Assembly (NCBI GenBank): GCA_022225965.2
Contig: JAKJXP020000009.1
Location: forward strand, 186,001 to 250,000
Reading direction: 5' to 3'
Origin: Diatrype stigma
Lineage: Eukaryota; Ascomycota; Sordariomycetes; Xylariales; Diatrypaceae
Length of the DNA stretch: 64,000 nt
A program made the position numbers and the translations under genes. This document shows positions 53,943-64,000 of the stretch, piece after piece. Each line of letters starts with the position of its first letter. Within the stretch, counting starts at the first letter, position 1. The notes under the pieces are model-generated. The model was given only the letters and a program-made list of their open reading frames with translations, was not told the origin of the DNA and did not search any database.

Positions 53943-55362
53943 ACGATCGGGCCGATACCACCACCACCCACCACCTAGAGTCATGGATGGTATTCCTCTT
54001 TTCGAAGAATAGAGAAGAGGGCAAGGAGAGGGGAGGGGCGGCGGAGACGTGTACATGAAGATAAAAAACTGCATGATGTCGAGCCGATTAGAGAGGGCTT
54101 ATCGTTATGTATGGATGAGCTAGGCACGGCTGGGGGAAACTGGAACTTCTTGCCTGATTCGCCTACCTGCCCGGGTTTTGAGATGTTTCTCATGCTATAC
54201 CATGCATAGTTGGGAACAGCTTGAGGGGGCAACAAGAATCATATGAACAAAGTCGCAATACGGTATAGCGTATAGCGAGAGACAAGGAGGGGAGCAAACT
54301 GGCAAGGCAGGCGTTCCGATCCGGTACAGATTTGGGGAGGGTTCCATCCACATCTATAGATCATGAGAACACTTCTGAATGAAAAATATGAACTTTCGCA
54401 AAAGAAATGTACCTACCTAAACTCGGCTTTGCCCATGACACAGATATCGCTAACCCCTTCCCCGAAACACCTAGAGGTGAAGTTTCTGCTGCTTGCTGGT
54501 GTAGGAAGTGTCCCGTAGTCCGTCTATCACGAGCGAGAGTACAAGAGCAAGCCCCTCTGTCCTTATGTCACCGTATGGTCGATGAGATGACTTCTCAGAA
54601 TTAATCAGGTATAGGACTGGACTTCTGACATAATGGGTAAGTGGGCTGGTTGGGCAGCCGGCGTGTTTGGCTCGGGAGGACAGCTGGGAAACATCTATTC
54701 ACCGACCACCGCCTCCGGGCCAGAGCTACTATATACTTACTATATATCTCTCATCTTGAGGAAATCCATGCAGAGCCAACGAGTTCAGGCGAAAGACATG
54801 TGGAGGAAAGATTATTGTTTCGACATTATACAAACCGATAGCTGTGTATATCGGCATACCTTCCCATCCACTGCTACTCAAAGTACCTGCGGAAGATAGT
54901 CGGAGTGGCAGCAGTGGTGGTGTATCTGCACTACATACGCACTCAAGTCTAGACCATTGTTCGTGATCGTTATATGATGGATTGATGATGATGATGATGA
55001 ATGCATAACTAAAGTTTCCTTCTGCTTCTCTACGTAAGGAGGAAGCTGTCATGAAACCGCAGACCGTTCGCCGCAAACGCCAACCAATGCTGCGCTTTAC
55101 GCACAGAAGACCCCGCCATTTACGCCATAAACATCGTTCTCTTCCCTTGCCAAACCACCTCTTTGAAGTCGATCACCACCAGGAAAACACGCCTTTATTG
55201 CCTCCGTTTTAGGGGAAGGGGGATCGTTGAGCCTTGGAAACATTTGCCTTCTATAAAATGTGTCTAGTTCTCTACGGCAACGAGCATTCATGGGGGCATC
55301 AGAAAGCAGCTGAGTATCAAAGGTGCTGTACTATATTGGGTGTTGCTGGAAGGGGGTCGTCT
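53943..55362. other. Intergenic between eIF3f and the R3H-SUZ gene
   Basis: No gene I can support. It includes TGATGATGATGATGATG at about 54973-54989 and ORFs at 54407 and 54633 (+) without family features. The two flanking genes converge here. Confidence 0.5.
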
Positions 55363-58087
55363 CTAGATCCCGGAAGGTGGCTTTTGGGGTAGTGTAGCCG
55401 GCGGGTTGCTATAGTTGGGGAGGTGACTAAATGCCTGACTGGGCCCGCTGGGTGGCCCTTGGTGCATGCCGGTTTTGTTTGGCATCTGGGGCGGCATCTG
55501 CGGGAGGTGCGCAGGTGGGTGCTGAGGGATGTATTGCGGAGGATGGTACGGCGGCAGGGAATTGTTAGATCCCTGACGACTCATTCCGTAGCCCGGCCCT
55601 CCCATGTACTGTTGCGGAGGCGGGACGGGTGAATTATAACTACTGTACGCTAGATGGGGAGATCCGATTTGAGGACTCCCATGCGGGGCTCCCATGTAAG
55701 GGGTGGCCATGGGAGGCTGTCCTGGACTCATCCCACTGCTTGGCACGAAAGACTGCGTTTTCGGGTTGAAAGCATGGCGGTTGTAGCTACCTGGGATGGG
55801 ATGCTGGCTCTTCGGGTCGTGCGGGTTGACGTTCACAGGCAGCTGGCCATAAGCATACGGGATGCCATTCATTGGTGCTGCCATAGTACCCTGGGGCTGA
55901 GGAGGAGCTTGTGCTTGCGAAACACGGTTCTGATAGGGTCCAGGCGATGGTGCTTGGTTGACACTCGGTTGCCAAGACTGCGGCGGTGCTGCCTGAATCG
56001 GTGGTCCATATGCCCCAACCGAGCCGTTGGACGAGGGATAGCGTTGCGGGACAGGCTGAGACTGGGGCACATACTGGAGTTGGTTGGAAAAGAGCTCTGG
56101 AGTAGCTGTGGGCGGGAGACTAACTGTTGACATGTTGCCATATTGTGGATATCCAGAATTCGCCATCATGGGAGGGTAGCCCTGCGGCACAGCTGGGTAG
56201 GCTTGCGGCATTGGGGTTTGGTAGGGCTGCTGGAGTTGGCCGTTGTATTGCGGGTTCCCTATAGGAACATACTGCGGTGTCCAGTTTGGTTGCTGTGGAG
56301 GTCCGTAGTATGCGGTATACTGGGAACGAGAATCGAAACTTTCCGAATCGTCTCTACGCTGCTTGCCGGTTTTCCCTCGTTTCCCAAGGTTCGACTTCTC
56401 CCTTGCTGACACAGAGCTGGCTCGCGAGAGTCCATTCGCATCATCCTCTAGAATTATTCTTAGCAATCAGTTGGTAGATAGACCTAGAAGTTGGGACACA
56501 AACCTGCATTGGACTCAGCTTGCTTATCAGATGTCCCAAAGATCCTCTCCCGTGCCCTGTTGTATGCCTCTTCACGCTCCTCTCTCGTGAGTCTATAACG
56601 CGAGTTAGAAATTACGCAACTATCATAGAAGCAAGAATGGGCGCTCTTACTTCTCTTTGGTGTGTCCCTTCTCTTTACCATCACTGCCGACTTCGGATGT
56701 ACCCTTGGATTGGTTAGTACTCGCCTGCCCAGATCCGTCCTCCTCCCCGCGTCGCATGATCTTCTTCGGGAGCAAGACGGGAGGTGGCGTGTTGTTGTTG
56801 CTGTTAGCCGTGCTCTCTACAATACTGGCGAGCGACTGCGGAACACGACAAAAGGGGGTCCTGTAGATTCGCACAGCGCCCTGCACTGCTTCGAATGAAT
56901 GCGTCATGTGGTAGTAATCGGCGAGCTTGTGGGTCAACATTCTGCAAAACGAGTTGTTTGGAGGCAGATCCATATAGGGCTCCCTGTAGCGCAAAGTCAG
57001 CTCCCGTCGTCCTTCTGCTTGAATTGATATCAACTTACTTGGACGACTGCACAAAGTTGATGACATCTTGCTCTAGCCGCAGTAGAAACAGGCGGTCCTT
57101 GGGCGATTGCATAGCTTCAAGTAGTTTCTCATCAGGGTTCTGTCCATATACGGATGTATAATCAGAAGCAGCAGCGCCCGGGGGTAGGTTTGGAGGAACG
57201 TCGGGAGGGGCCTGCTGGCCGGAGGCAACACTCTGAGGAGTCAGTACGCCCTGATCCGGCGCTTCGGGGAGGATTTGGACAATCCTCCGTTCGGGCATGT
57301 CGCCAAGTCGGAGACGATGGACTCGGGCCACCTCTGAGCCCCGAGAGTTGGCGATTAGAGAACTCCTTATTGAGTATATTTCATCATCTTCGGCGGCTGC
57401 TTTCACGCTAGCACTGTCATCTGGGCGCAAGGATTCTTTCTCATCTAGGGCGAACGTGGTCCCGGAGGTGATACTTTTGCCGTCAAGACTAGGCGCCTTG
57501 GCATCCATCTCCGAGTTCGAGTCAGCTCTCTGCGAGTGATCGTCAGATGCGGAAGTACCAAATTCAACCTTCGCCTGCGATTTTGCAGGTGATGGAGATG
57601 ACGATGACCCATTCACCACCAGACTCGGTGTAGAAGTAGCACTAATCGCATTTGAAGACACAGCAAGGTCCTTCATACCATCTGCGAGCTTGTTACCATC
57701 CGAGACTCTGTTGGCGGATGGCGCCATGGAAGCATTGTCTTTCACTGGAGTAGCAGCAGACTTTGCGGTAGGGGTAGCACTTGTGACGGCAGTCATTTTA
57801 TTGTCCCTTGATACGGCGGAGGCTACGGGACTAGCAGATGGCTGAGTACGACGATCAATGGTAGGAACGGCTACCCGAGACGAGACTAGAGCGTTTTCTC
57901 TGGCACCGGATGCAACAACCTGTGGCGCATGGTCAGTTAGACTGTAGATAGATCATGGGGAGCAGCTCGACTTGACTGGTTGAGTGACTAGACACGAAAA
58001 TAGAACCAGGGTATTTAAGGGGTTTGCAAGGCATACTTTAGCAAATGACAACTTCTTAGTACCAGTAGCCACAGGTGCGGTAGCCAT
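55363..58087 (-). CDS. R3H and SUZ domain RNA-binding protein with PAM2-like motif
   Basis: Five exons, 58087-58037, 57919-57039, 56983-56651, 56592-56504 and 56447-55363, give 812 residues. The N-terminal 290 residues are disordered and Ser/Ala/Thr-rich. The R3H domain (about 296-358) reads RLEQDVINFVQSSKEPYMDLPPNNSFCRMLTHKLADYYHM and ends AVRIYRTPFCRVP; R3H binds single-stranded nucleic acid. The SUZ segment follows (KIMRRGEEDGSGQAST, then EREEAYNRARERIFG). The C-terminal 360 residues are a Pro/Gln/Tyr-rich, prion-like tail. Within it HAFNPKTQSFVP (about 676-687) matches the PAM2 pattern that binds the MLLE domain of poly(A)-binding protein. A role in mRNA stability or localisation in cytoplasmic granules is inferred. 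The first 51-nt exon encodes MATAPVATGTKKLSFAK. Confidence 0.88.
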
Positions 58088-60258
58088 GGTTTGAAGTAAT
58101 GTCTCCCGGTAATGCAGATAAATGGGTATTGGTGTATAGGTAAGGAGGGCCTCGGTAATGACAGGGGAAAATGTGAGCCGGGCTTCAAGAGCTAATTACT
58201 CGATATTCCTGGATAGAACGCTTGCTGGAAGGATGACGATGACGACCTATACCCTCGGACGATGTTGGAGAAACCAAGTCGGAAAGTAGACCAGAACTCA
58301 GAAGATGGAAAGGATCAAGGTGGCCCTGGGGGAGTTCAGGATCGAGTTGACCATTGTTGTTGATTGGTATCTCCAAGGCTAGGTGTGTATTATGTGGTTT
58401 TTGTAACGACGCTCGGTTTCGATGTCGTCGCAAGATGTCTTGATGTGGGGGTGCTCTCTTGAGCATACGGTGATGGGCTGGCAATCCAGAGACTGCTTCG
58501 TGGACTTTCCCTAGATACTTGCTGGCCTCCCCAATAGAATAGATGGGAGTCAGAATCTGGTACAAAAGACTCGGAGTTTCCAAACTGACACAATTAGGAT
58601 TGTGCGCTGGTCAGAGGCTGAGAAGTTGGTAGGAAGGAAGACTGTCGCAAGAGGGAGAACCGCAGAGATGTGTGGTGGTGGTAGTGGTGGTGGTGCTGTT
58701 GGTGGTGGTGGTGCTGCTGCGTTGCACCTCCGACTCGGTCGCAAAATACACAGTACAGTGCGCTGATGTTGGAGAAATAGGATCCGGGTACTGATCAAAT
58801 AGTCGGGCAGCTCAGTCTTCCAAGGACGTGAGTCCAGACTTTTCAAGAGCTCGGACTAAAGCTGCGGCTGCTGTTGCTGCTGCTGCCGCCGGTGATGGGG
58901 GGGATTTGAGGTTGAGGTTGGAATTGGTGGTGCTTGGTGGTAGGCAAGTATTAATTATTATTATTATTAGACAGACAGGGACTTATTAGTTGAGCAGGCG
59001 GAGACACAGATGCCCAGAATTAACTTTTTGGTACTTGTGGTGATGGGGTGTGGGTGATTTTAGAGGATCCTGTAGCAGCAGTTCCCCACTTCCAGAGGTA
59101 AGAATGGAGGTATGTATGTACATATGCACATACGACCTCTGTTCCTTGGTATGTATGTATGTATGGCAATGCTGCGTCGACAACGTTAGGATGACTGGGC
59201 TGGAGGATGTATGTATGATTGTGATTGTATACCTAGTATATACCGACCATACAGGCAGCTTAGGTATGTTCATACATACATACAGAACTACATAGGCACC
59301 CAAGGAATCACTGACATCTGATCAAGCCATCAAACCAGAGCTCTATGTATATTATGGTTTCCGTATGTTATCTCTAGGGGCACTATCTCTATAATTCCCG
59401 AGAATATGCATTCAGAAGTATGCGATCTATACGTGTCTGCTTGCCTACCTACGTATGACTACCTACATATGTAGGTACCTCATGTACATGTAAGGTAATG
59501 TGCAACCAAGTGCCGCAAAGCAACTATCGTGCCTATCAGCACAATCCTATCTGAGAAGTGATTTGACATCATTACTACTGTGCTGGCAAAGTCAAGCAAT
59601 GCCTTGGGGGATAAGTAAGTAACTATGCAAGCAAGTGTGCAAGTGTGTATGTGTGTTTAAGTAGGTAGGCAGGTGTGGTACACTAAGTGGTAGTGAGGCA
59701 AGTGTTGGATGGGCCACAAAGAGCTGGTATAGGAGGTGTTTTACCGCTTATACAATCGCAAGGACTGCACGGCTACATGACCATAACTATATGCAGATCA
59801 AGGCTTCACTATTGGGAGCTACCTACCTACTCTATGTACCTGAGTTACCTGAGTAATGTAGATGTAGGTTAGGTGCTATTGAAAGGCCAGGAGGTCAGGA
59901 GGCTCAGTTGTGTCCACGGGTTCCAGGTTATGCCAGTTCTCGAGGCACTTGTGCCTGGCACCTGCCGGCAGGAACCGCAAAAAGGTGGTGTGGATGCCGC
60001 ACACCGGTACTTTGTACATACCATATCCTGTGCTGTGTCAACGGGTGTTTTGTGGCTAATGAAACCAAGTGCATTGTCCTGCAAAGCCACACCTGCACCT
60101 ATTGCAAGCAACTCTTAACAAGAGTTACCGTGATAACTGGAACAAGCTATTGGCTTATAACCTAGGTATTTTGGAGGAAAACTCATCCGCCTTCAGTATT
60201 GCCATTCCCGTACACAGGAAATCATAAGGCTACTACCTATTGCATACATCCTCCGGCC
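58088..60258. other. Long divergent intergenic region
   Basis: 2.2 kb between divergent genes. It holds GGTGGTGGT/GCTGCT triplet tracts (58672-58725 and 58860-58892), a TTATTATTATT run (about 58953-58970), and TATG and CATA runs (59143-59166; 59271-59284) that are complementary. Some triplet tracts probably belong to the R3H gene 5' UTR. ORFs here show no family. Confidence 0.5.
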
Positions 60259-61324
60259 ATGTATCGGCGCGGCCCATCAAGAGCCACACCGGCCAATGTC
60301 CAGTGCCAGAAGTGCCTCAAACGAGATATGTATCCCAACAACCTCCCTTATATCTAGCAGAGTGAGCTAACATCCTCTGCACGTCACTATTCTTACGAAT
60401 GCAAAGCTACGACTCAGGATCGGCCTTATGTCGCCCGTCCCTCTAGGACCCAGCAGCTCCTGAACCCGAAGCTAGTCCCGAAGCTTGCGAGTGACACGCC
60501 TGATGCTCTGCAAAAGAAGTAAGTTTCCAAGAAACCCAACCCAACCAGGAACGGACTTTTACTCATCAATCTGTAGGAAGGGGGTAGCTGATGAAGAGCT
60601 TGCCAAGAGAGAGGCGGAGAGGGCAAGGCAGCGGGAGCTCGAGCGCGAGGAAGACGAGTCCGAAGAGGAGGGACCGTCTAGACGCAAAAGGTCAGCGTCC
60701 CGCGAGGCGGCTTCGACTACTTCCACGAGAGCCTCTCGTTCTCCAGGGTTCGGCCCTCCTGCCCGAGGTAGGGCGTCTGTCAGCTCTCCTCGGAGAGCAG
60801 CGGGGAGAGCGTATGAAAGCCCATCACCGGCCGGCCGCGCTTCGCGCCGTGGTTCATATAGCTCCGCGGAAGGTAGTCCCCGGGGGTTAGACCATAGGGA
60901 CCCGCCGAGGAGCATCAGCCCCGAAGCTCGCCTGCCGGAGAAGCCCATGTCTCCTGTGCAGCGAGACGTCCACTCACCACGAGCTCGCTACAGCACTCGA
61001 AGCGCGTCTCCTGATGATGATGGCCCAGCATACGGGCGACGGAGAAGGTACTCTTCGAGTCCCAGCAGATCGCCACCGCCAGAGAACCAGCGAAAAAGAT
61101 TCCGCTCGAGATCGCCCGGACTGCACGAGCCACGTGGGGGAAGCCCTCCACGACACAGGGACAACAGCGCCGACGGACGTAGTGGGGGTCATCGCGCTCC
61201 GAGAGGCCAGTCTAGGAATATGGGAAGAGGGGCGCCGCCCCCGAGACGCGAGGAACGCGAACGAAGTCTCAGTCCGTTCTCCAAGAGACTCGCTCTCACA
61301 CAGGCAATGAACATGGGTCGCTAG
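60259..61324 (+). CDS. Zinc-knuckle (ZCCHC10-like) protein with RS-rich tail
   Basis: Exons 60259-60325, 60383-60518 and 60577-61324 give 316 residues. The joined N-terminus MYRRGPSRATPANVQCQKC then LKRGHYSYEC forms a perfect C-x2-C-x4-H-x4-C zinc knuckle (Cys16, Cys19, His24, Cys29), followed by KATTQDRPYVARPSRTQQLLNPKLVPKL, the conserved segment of ZCCHC10-type proteins. KKKGVADEELAKREAERARQRELEREEDESEEE is a charged helix. The remaining two thirds are Arg/Ser-rich with many RS, SP and RR motifs and end LTQAMNMGR; this suggests a nuclear, splicing-associated protein. Intron 1 has AT-AC ends (listed separately). It converges with cwf18, 207 bp away. Confidence 0.87.
60326..60382 (+). other. 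AT-AC intron with U2-type signals
   Basis: This 57-nt intron starts ATATGT and ends CTGCAC. The start is the usual fungal GTATGT donor with G1 changed to A, the end is AC instead of AG, and GCTAAC (60366-60371), a perfect fungal branch site, lies about 11 nt before the end. Only this excision gives codons G|GT CAC and the intact CCHC knuckle. The one in-frame GT-AG alternative would be 33 nt, lack the branch site and insert eight residues into the knuckle. Non-splicing meets a stop at TAG 60355. Confidence 0.8.
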
Positions 61325-61531
61325 GACCAGGGTATGGTGTATAAGTTTTCACAGTATGGCAGTTGGGTTTAGGTATCAGCTCACCATCATATTAATTAAT
61401 ACAGCACAGCTGTCCATCCATTATTCGGATACGTAAGCGGGTAGCTCTCACTTTAAATGCGGTGACCAAAAACGCCATGCCATGCCATGCCATACAAAAA
61501 CACTATACAGTAGAGGGGTAGTTTTTCAGAG

Positions 61532-62350
61532 CTACAGCAGATCCTCCTCCTCCTCGCGGCGCTCCCTCCTCTCATCCTCCTCCTCCTCCCTCTCCCTCAC
61601 CCTCACGCCCTCGACCAGCGCAACGCCATCCATGCCCGCAGTCTCCTTCCCACCATCTCCATTCCCGTTCCCATTCGCGCTCCCACCACCATCACCACCA
61701 CCACCAGCTGCAGCGCCTGCCGTCTTCTGGGCGGCGGCGATGCGCTCGCGCACGAGCCGCGCGATGGCGTTGTCGGTGCGCACGCCGAGCACGGCCAGCT
61801 TCGCGTCGAGGTCGCGCTTGAGGTCCCAGTTGGGCTTGCGGGGCTGCAGCTTGAACAGGTCGACGCCGGCGGCGTCGGCGGCGGCGGCGTCCTGGGCGGC
61901 GCGCCGCCGCACCTCGGCCTCCACCCCGGCCGCCTGCGCCTCCAGCGTCCGGTCCTCGAGCCCCAGCGTCGGCGGCGCCTCGAACCCCAGCCGCGGGCCC
62001 TTGGCCTCCGCGTCGTAGTTGCGCCCCGACAGGTGCAGGCGCGCCACGTCGACCTCCTCGGACACCTCTTTCCCGTCGCTCTCGTTCCGGCCTGCCGCTT
62101 CTGGTCGCGCATCTGGTGTTGTTGTGGTTGTTGCTATTGTGGTGGTGGTGATGGCGGCGGCTGAGTCTGGCTCTTCGGCTGCTGCTGCTGCTGCTTCTGC
62201 TTCTGCTGCTGCGGGTAGGGAGCCGGCCCGCTCGGATTCCGGCGCTACGATCTCGTCGCCGGGCTGCTTGCGCTTGAGGGTTTTGAGTTTCGCGAGCCGC
62301 GCCTTGCGGTCGTCGGCAGCGGCGCTCAGGGTCGCGCGTGAGGAGGACAT
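61532..62350 (-). CDS. cwf18: Pre-mRNA splicing factor Cwf18 (CCDC12 family)
   Basis: Nuclear component associated with the NineTeen/Cdc5 complex of the active spliceosome. Single exon, 272 residues, start ATG at 62350. Family signatures are DDRKARLAKLKTLKRKQ near the N-terminus, LHLSGRNYDAEAKGPRLGFE in the middle, DLFKLQPRKPNWDLKRDLDAKL, and TDNAIARLVRERI. Low-complexity inserts (an Ala/Glu run, TTTTIATTTTT, Gly/Asn-rich GGGGDGGGSANGNGNGDGG, Glu/Arg tail) make it longer than the typical 150-200 residues. It pairs convergently with a zinc-knuckle RS protein. Confidence 0.93.
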   Translation of the reverse strand: MSSSRATLSAAADDRKARLAKLKTLKRKQPGDEIVAPESERAGSLPAAAEAEAAAAAAEEPDSAAAITTTTIATTTTTPDARPEAAGRNESDGKEVSEEVDVARLHLSGRNYDAEAKGPRLGFEAPPTLGLEDRTLEAQAAGVEAEVRRRAAQDAAAADAAGVDLFKLQPRKPNWDLKRDLDAKLAVLGVRTDNAIARLVRERIAAAQKTAGAAAGGGGDGGGSANGNGNGDGGKETAGMDGVALVEGVRVREREEEEDERRERREEEEDLL

Positions 62351-63076
62351 GATGTTTGCGTTTGTTGTGTTGCGGGCGCGAGGGGTTTCTTCTTTTTCGT
62401 ATCCTTTATAATATAGAGATCGATTCGGCAGTGGTCAATTGGAGATTTTCAGTGTAACCTCTACCTATATAATATGAGGTAGACTTTTGACGTTGAAGCT
62501 GGAGGCGTATGGTATAGCTTTACGCTTTACGTTAACTAGAGCTAGTCAAAGTCCAGAAGGCTAGCTCAGGTCGTTAGGCCGATCTTAGGCGGAATGGGTG
62601 GTGCAACTCGTGCAAGTTGATGCGCGCCTGCGCCACTACCATTGAAGCCTACCTACGGAAGAATTTCTGAAGTTACACTACATACATACATACATGTACA
62701 TACATACCCAGGTACCTACCAGCCTGTGAATGCACCCGGGCATACTTAACCAGGTACTGCACTACGATAAGGTCTGATAAGGGACTTGACTTATAGTCTA
62801 GGGACAGGGGGCCTCAGCGATGCCGCCTACCGAGAAATTTATTAGTGACGAACTACCTATGACCTACTACTATTGCCTACTTAATACAGAGACGCATAAT
62901 ACAGGCCGGCAGATTCAAGGTTGCTCTATAGCTCAACCCATCGGATACATCGAATGCCCGAATACACAATGTTCGTTCCCAGGCCTACCTCATAGTGTTT
63001 CGTAACGATGGGACACATAGGCGTTGGACTTGGGCCGCCATAATCCTACCTCTACCCAGGTAATCGACATCCGATC
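62351..63076. other. Intergenic, divergent
   Basis: Contains a CATACATACATA tract (62682-62706) next to GTACCTACC words. An ORF at 62820-63005 (+) shows no family features. Confidence 0.5.
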
Positions 63077-64000
63077 ATGTCGGCCCCTTTCATATGCCGA
63101 CAATGCATCGCTCGACTATCGCAATCTTCTGTAACACGACTCAAGCCCAAGCGCTCACGCCTTCATACTCAAGTCGCTTCGAGTTCCGCATCCTCACCAG
63201 CGCGCCTCCCTGTCCCAGAGGATCCATGCCCGCTGAGTAGTACTAGGCAGCCGGGCCAGGTTGGACGGTCTATTAGGGGGCAGAGTATCCAGGTGCCCTT
63301 TTCGCCGGCAGGGGAACCATACTCGCCGGCAGGGGAATTATACTCGCCGGCAGGGGAATTATACTCGCTGGCAGAGGAACCATACTCGCCGGCAGAGGAA
63401 CCATACTCGCCGGCAGAGGAGCCAAAAGAAGAAGAACATGAAGGAATGGAAAGACGATGGGATGGCGACTTGAAAAAATTCGTCCCTCGCAGTAGATTGA
63501 ATAGGAAACAATGGGACAACTCCCCAGTGGCGGCGAGCTCTCGAGAGCTGCAAGTGAAGATTATGGAAGCCAACGGACAGTACAAGCTTCTGTATCGAGA
63601 CCTGATGCATTTGTATGGGCTTTCCATTTCAGAAGCCCGGCATGCAGTTAGCCAGCTGGAAAGGCTGCTTTGGGGACAGGACGTGTCGGAAATGGCCAAG
63701 CGACTGAGCTTTTTTTTCGGTTGGAAGGAAAAATTTAGCGAACAGCTGCAGACTACATCCCAGAATACCACAGCCCCCAACGGCAATACCTCTGGGCCGA
63801 AGAAGATGCCGAGGAAGACTGCATTCTGGGAGTTTCTCGATGAAGATGATTATCCCACAGTAAAGGCTGCATGGCAAAGGCTTGACCCGAGCAAACGAGT
63901 GATAAGGTGGCCGCAAATAGCCCTTTCAGCATTAGAGTCGGGCCCAAAGGAACTGCCTGCTTTTATTCAGGCCAGCTTCGATCATGGTTGGTGTCCAAGC
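63077..64000 (+). CDS. Probable mitochondrial (PPR-like) protein, 5' part, cut by window end
   Basis: An uninterrupted frame of 308 codons runs from ATG 63077 to the last base of the window. The N-terminus MSAPFICRQCIARLSQSSVTRLKPKRSRLHTQ is basic, hydroxylated and without acids, a strong mitochondrial presequence, and the CRQC start is frequent in fungal mitochondrial proteins. Residues about 76-115 are tandem 8-residue YSPAGE/YSPAEE repeats. Further on, DYPTVKAAWQRLDPSKRVIRWPQIALSAL...LPAFIQASF resembles the segment that precedes the pentatricopeptide repeats of large fungal organelle RNA-binding proteins; this is from memory and the PPRs themselves would be beyond the edge. A - strand ORF over 63169-63786 is a shadow. 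Confidence 0.65.
   Translation, partial: MSAPFICRQCIARLSQSSVTRLKPKRSRLHTQVASSSASSPARLPVPEDPCPLSSTRQPGQVGRSIRGQSIQVPFSPAGEPYSPAGELYSPAGELYSLAEEPYSPAEEPYSPAEEPKEEEHEGMERRWDGDLKKFVPRSRLNRKQWDNSPVAASSRELQVKIMEANGQYKLLYRDLMHLYGLSISEARHAVSQLERLLWGQDVSEMAKRLSFFFGWKEKFSEQLQTTSQNTTAPNGNTSGPKKMPRKTAFWEFLDEDDYPTVKAAWQRLDPSKRVIRWPQIALSALESGPKELPAFIQASFDHGWCPS
63301..63422 (+). repeat. 24-bp coding minisatellite
   Basis: CCGGCAGGGGAA(C/T)(C/T)ATACTCG recurs about every 24 bp, up to six times, near 63305, 63329, 63353, 63377, 63401 and part of a sixth. Each encodes SPAGE/SPAEE-xY. The 24-bp period keeps the frame, so copy number can vary without breaking the gene. Confidence 0.9.

Noticed and set aside
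60326..60360. GT-AG alternative for intron 1 of the zinc-knuckle gene (GTATCC...CAGAG)
   Set aside because: Only 33 nt, no branch site inside, and it would insert eight residues into the CCHC knuckle.
63169..63786. 205-codon - strand ORF with repeats EYGSSAGEYGSSA
   Set aside because: Antisense of the coding minisatellite; the + frame is longer and has a presequence.

Overview
The window looks like nuclear DNA of a filamentous ascomycete (Pezizomycotina, most probably Sordariomycetes). The reasons are short GT-AG introns of about 50-170 nt with CTAAC-type branch sites, a Zn2Cys6 regulator, fungal forms of Pex19, MIC12, MCP2 and UTP25, and a transposon block damaged in the manner of repeat-induced point mutation (RIP). 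I recognised families by eye; no database search was run. Exon boundaries come from splice consensus plus an unbroken reading frame.

1-8.7 kb is an extremely AT-rich relic block in which CpA/TpG are depleted and TpA enriched while CpG survives. It still shows the 3' half of a Ty3/Gypsy chromovirus (integrase core, chromodomain, polypurine tract, LTR start) and a long stop-riddled frame that I read as a TNP2-like (CACTA-type) transposase. Composition switches abruptly at a 12-C run at 8707-8718.

9.4-20 kb is a housekeeping cluster: asparagine synthetase (-), SUMO E2 UBC9 (-), peroxin Pex19 (+), a conserved protein of unknown function (-) and a mitochondrial ABC1/MCP2-type kinase (+). 20-38.7 kb is gene-poor and rich in short tandem repeats. 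Its only clear genes are a Zn2Cys6 transcription factor (-) and a DHA2-like MFS transporter (+), which are divergent and share about 1.5 kb of upstream DNA. A small Ser-rich gene and a possible solo LTR also lie there.

38.7-64 kb is dense again: a large Ser-rich scaffold-like protein, a low-complexity protein with an N-myristoylation-type N-terminus, a 61-residue membrane protein, MIC12 divergent from mitoribosomal bL17, UTP25 divergent from eIF3f, an R3H-SUZ RNA-binding protein with a PAM2-like motif, a ZCCHC10-like zinc-knuckle protein convergent with the splicing factor Cwf18, and the 5' part of a probable mitochondrial (PPR-like) gene that runs off the end. Common themes are mitochondria, ribosome production and translation, and splicing.

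The most striking single observation is in the ZCCHC10-like gene. Its first intron has AT-AC ends but otherwise U2-type signals, and only this splicing rebuilds the CCHC zinc knuckle.
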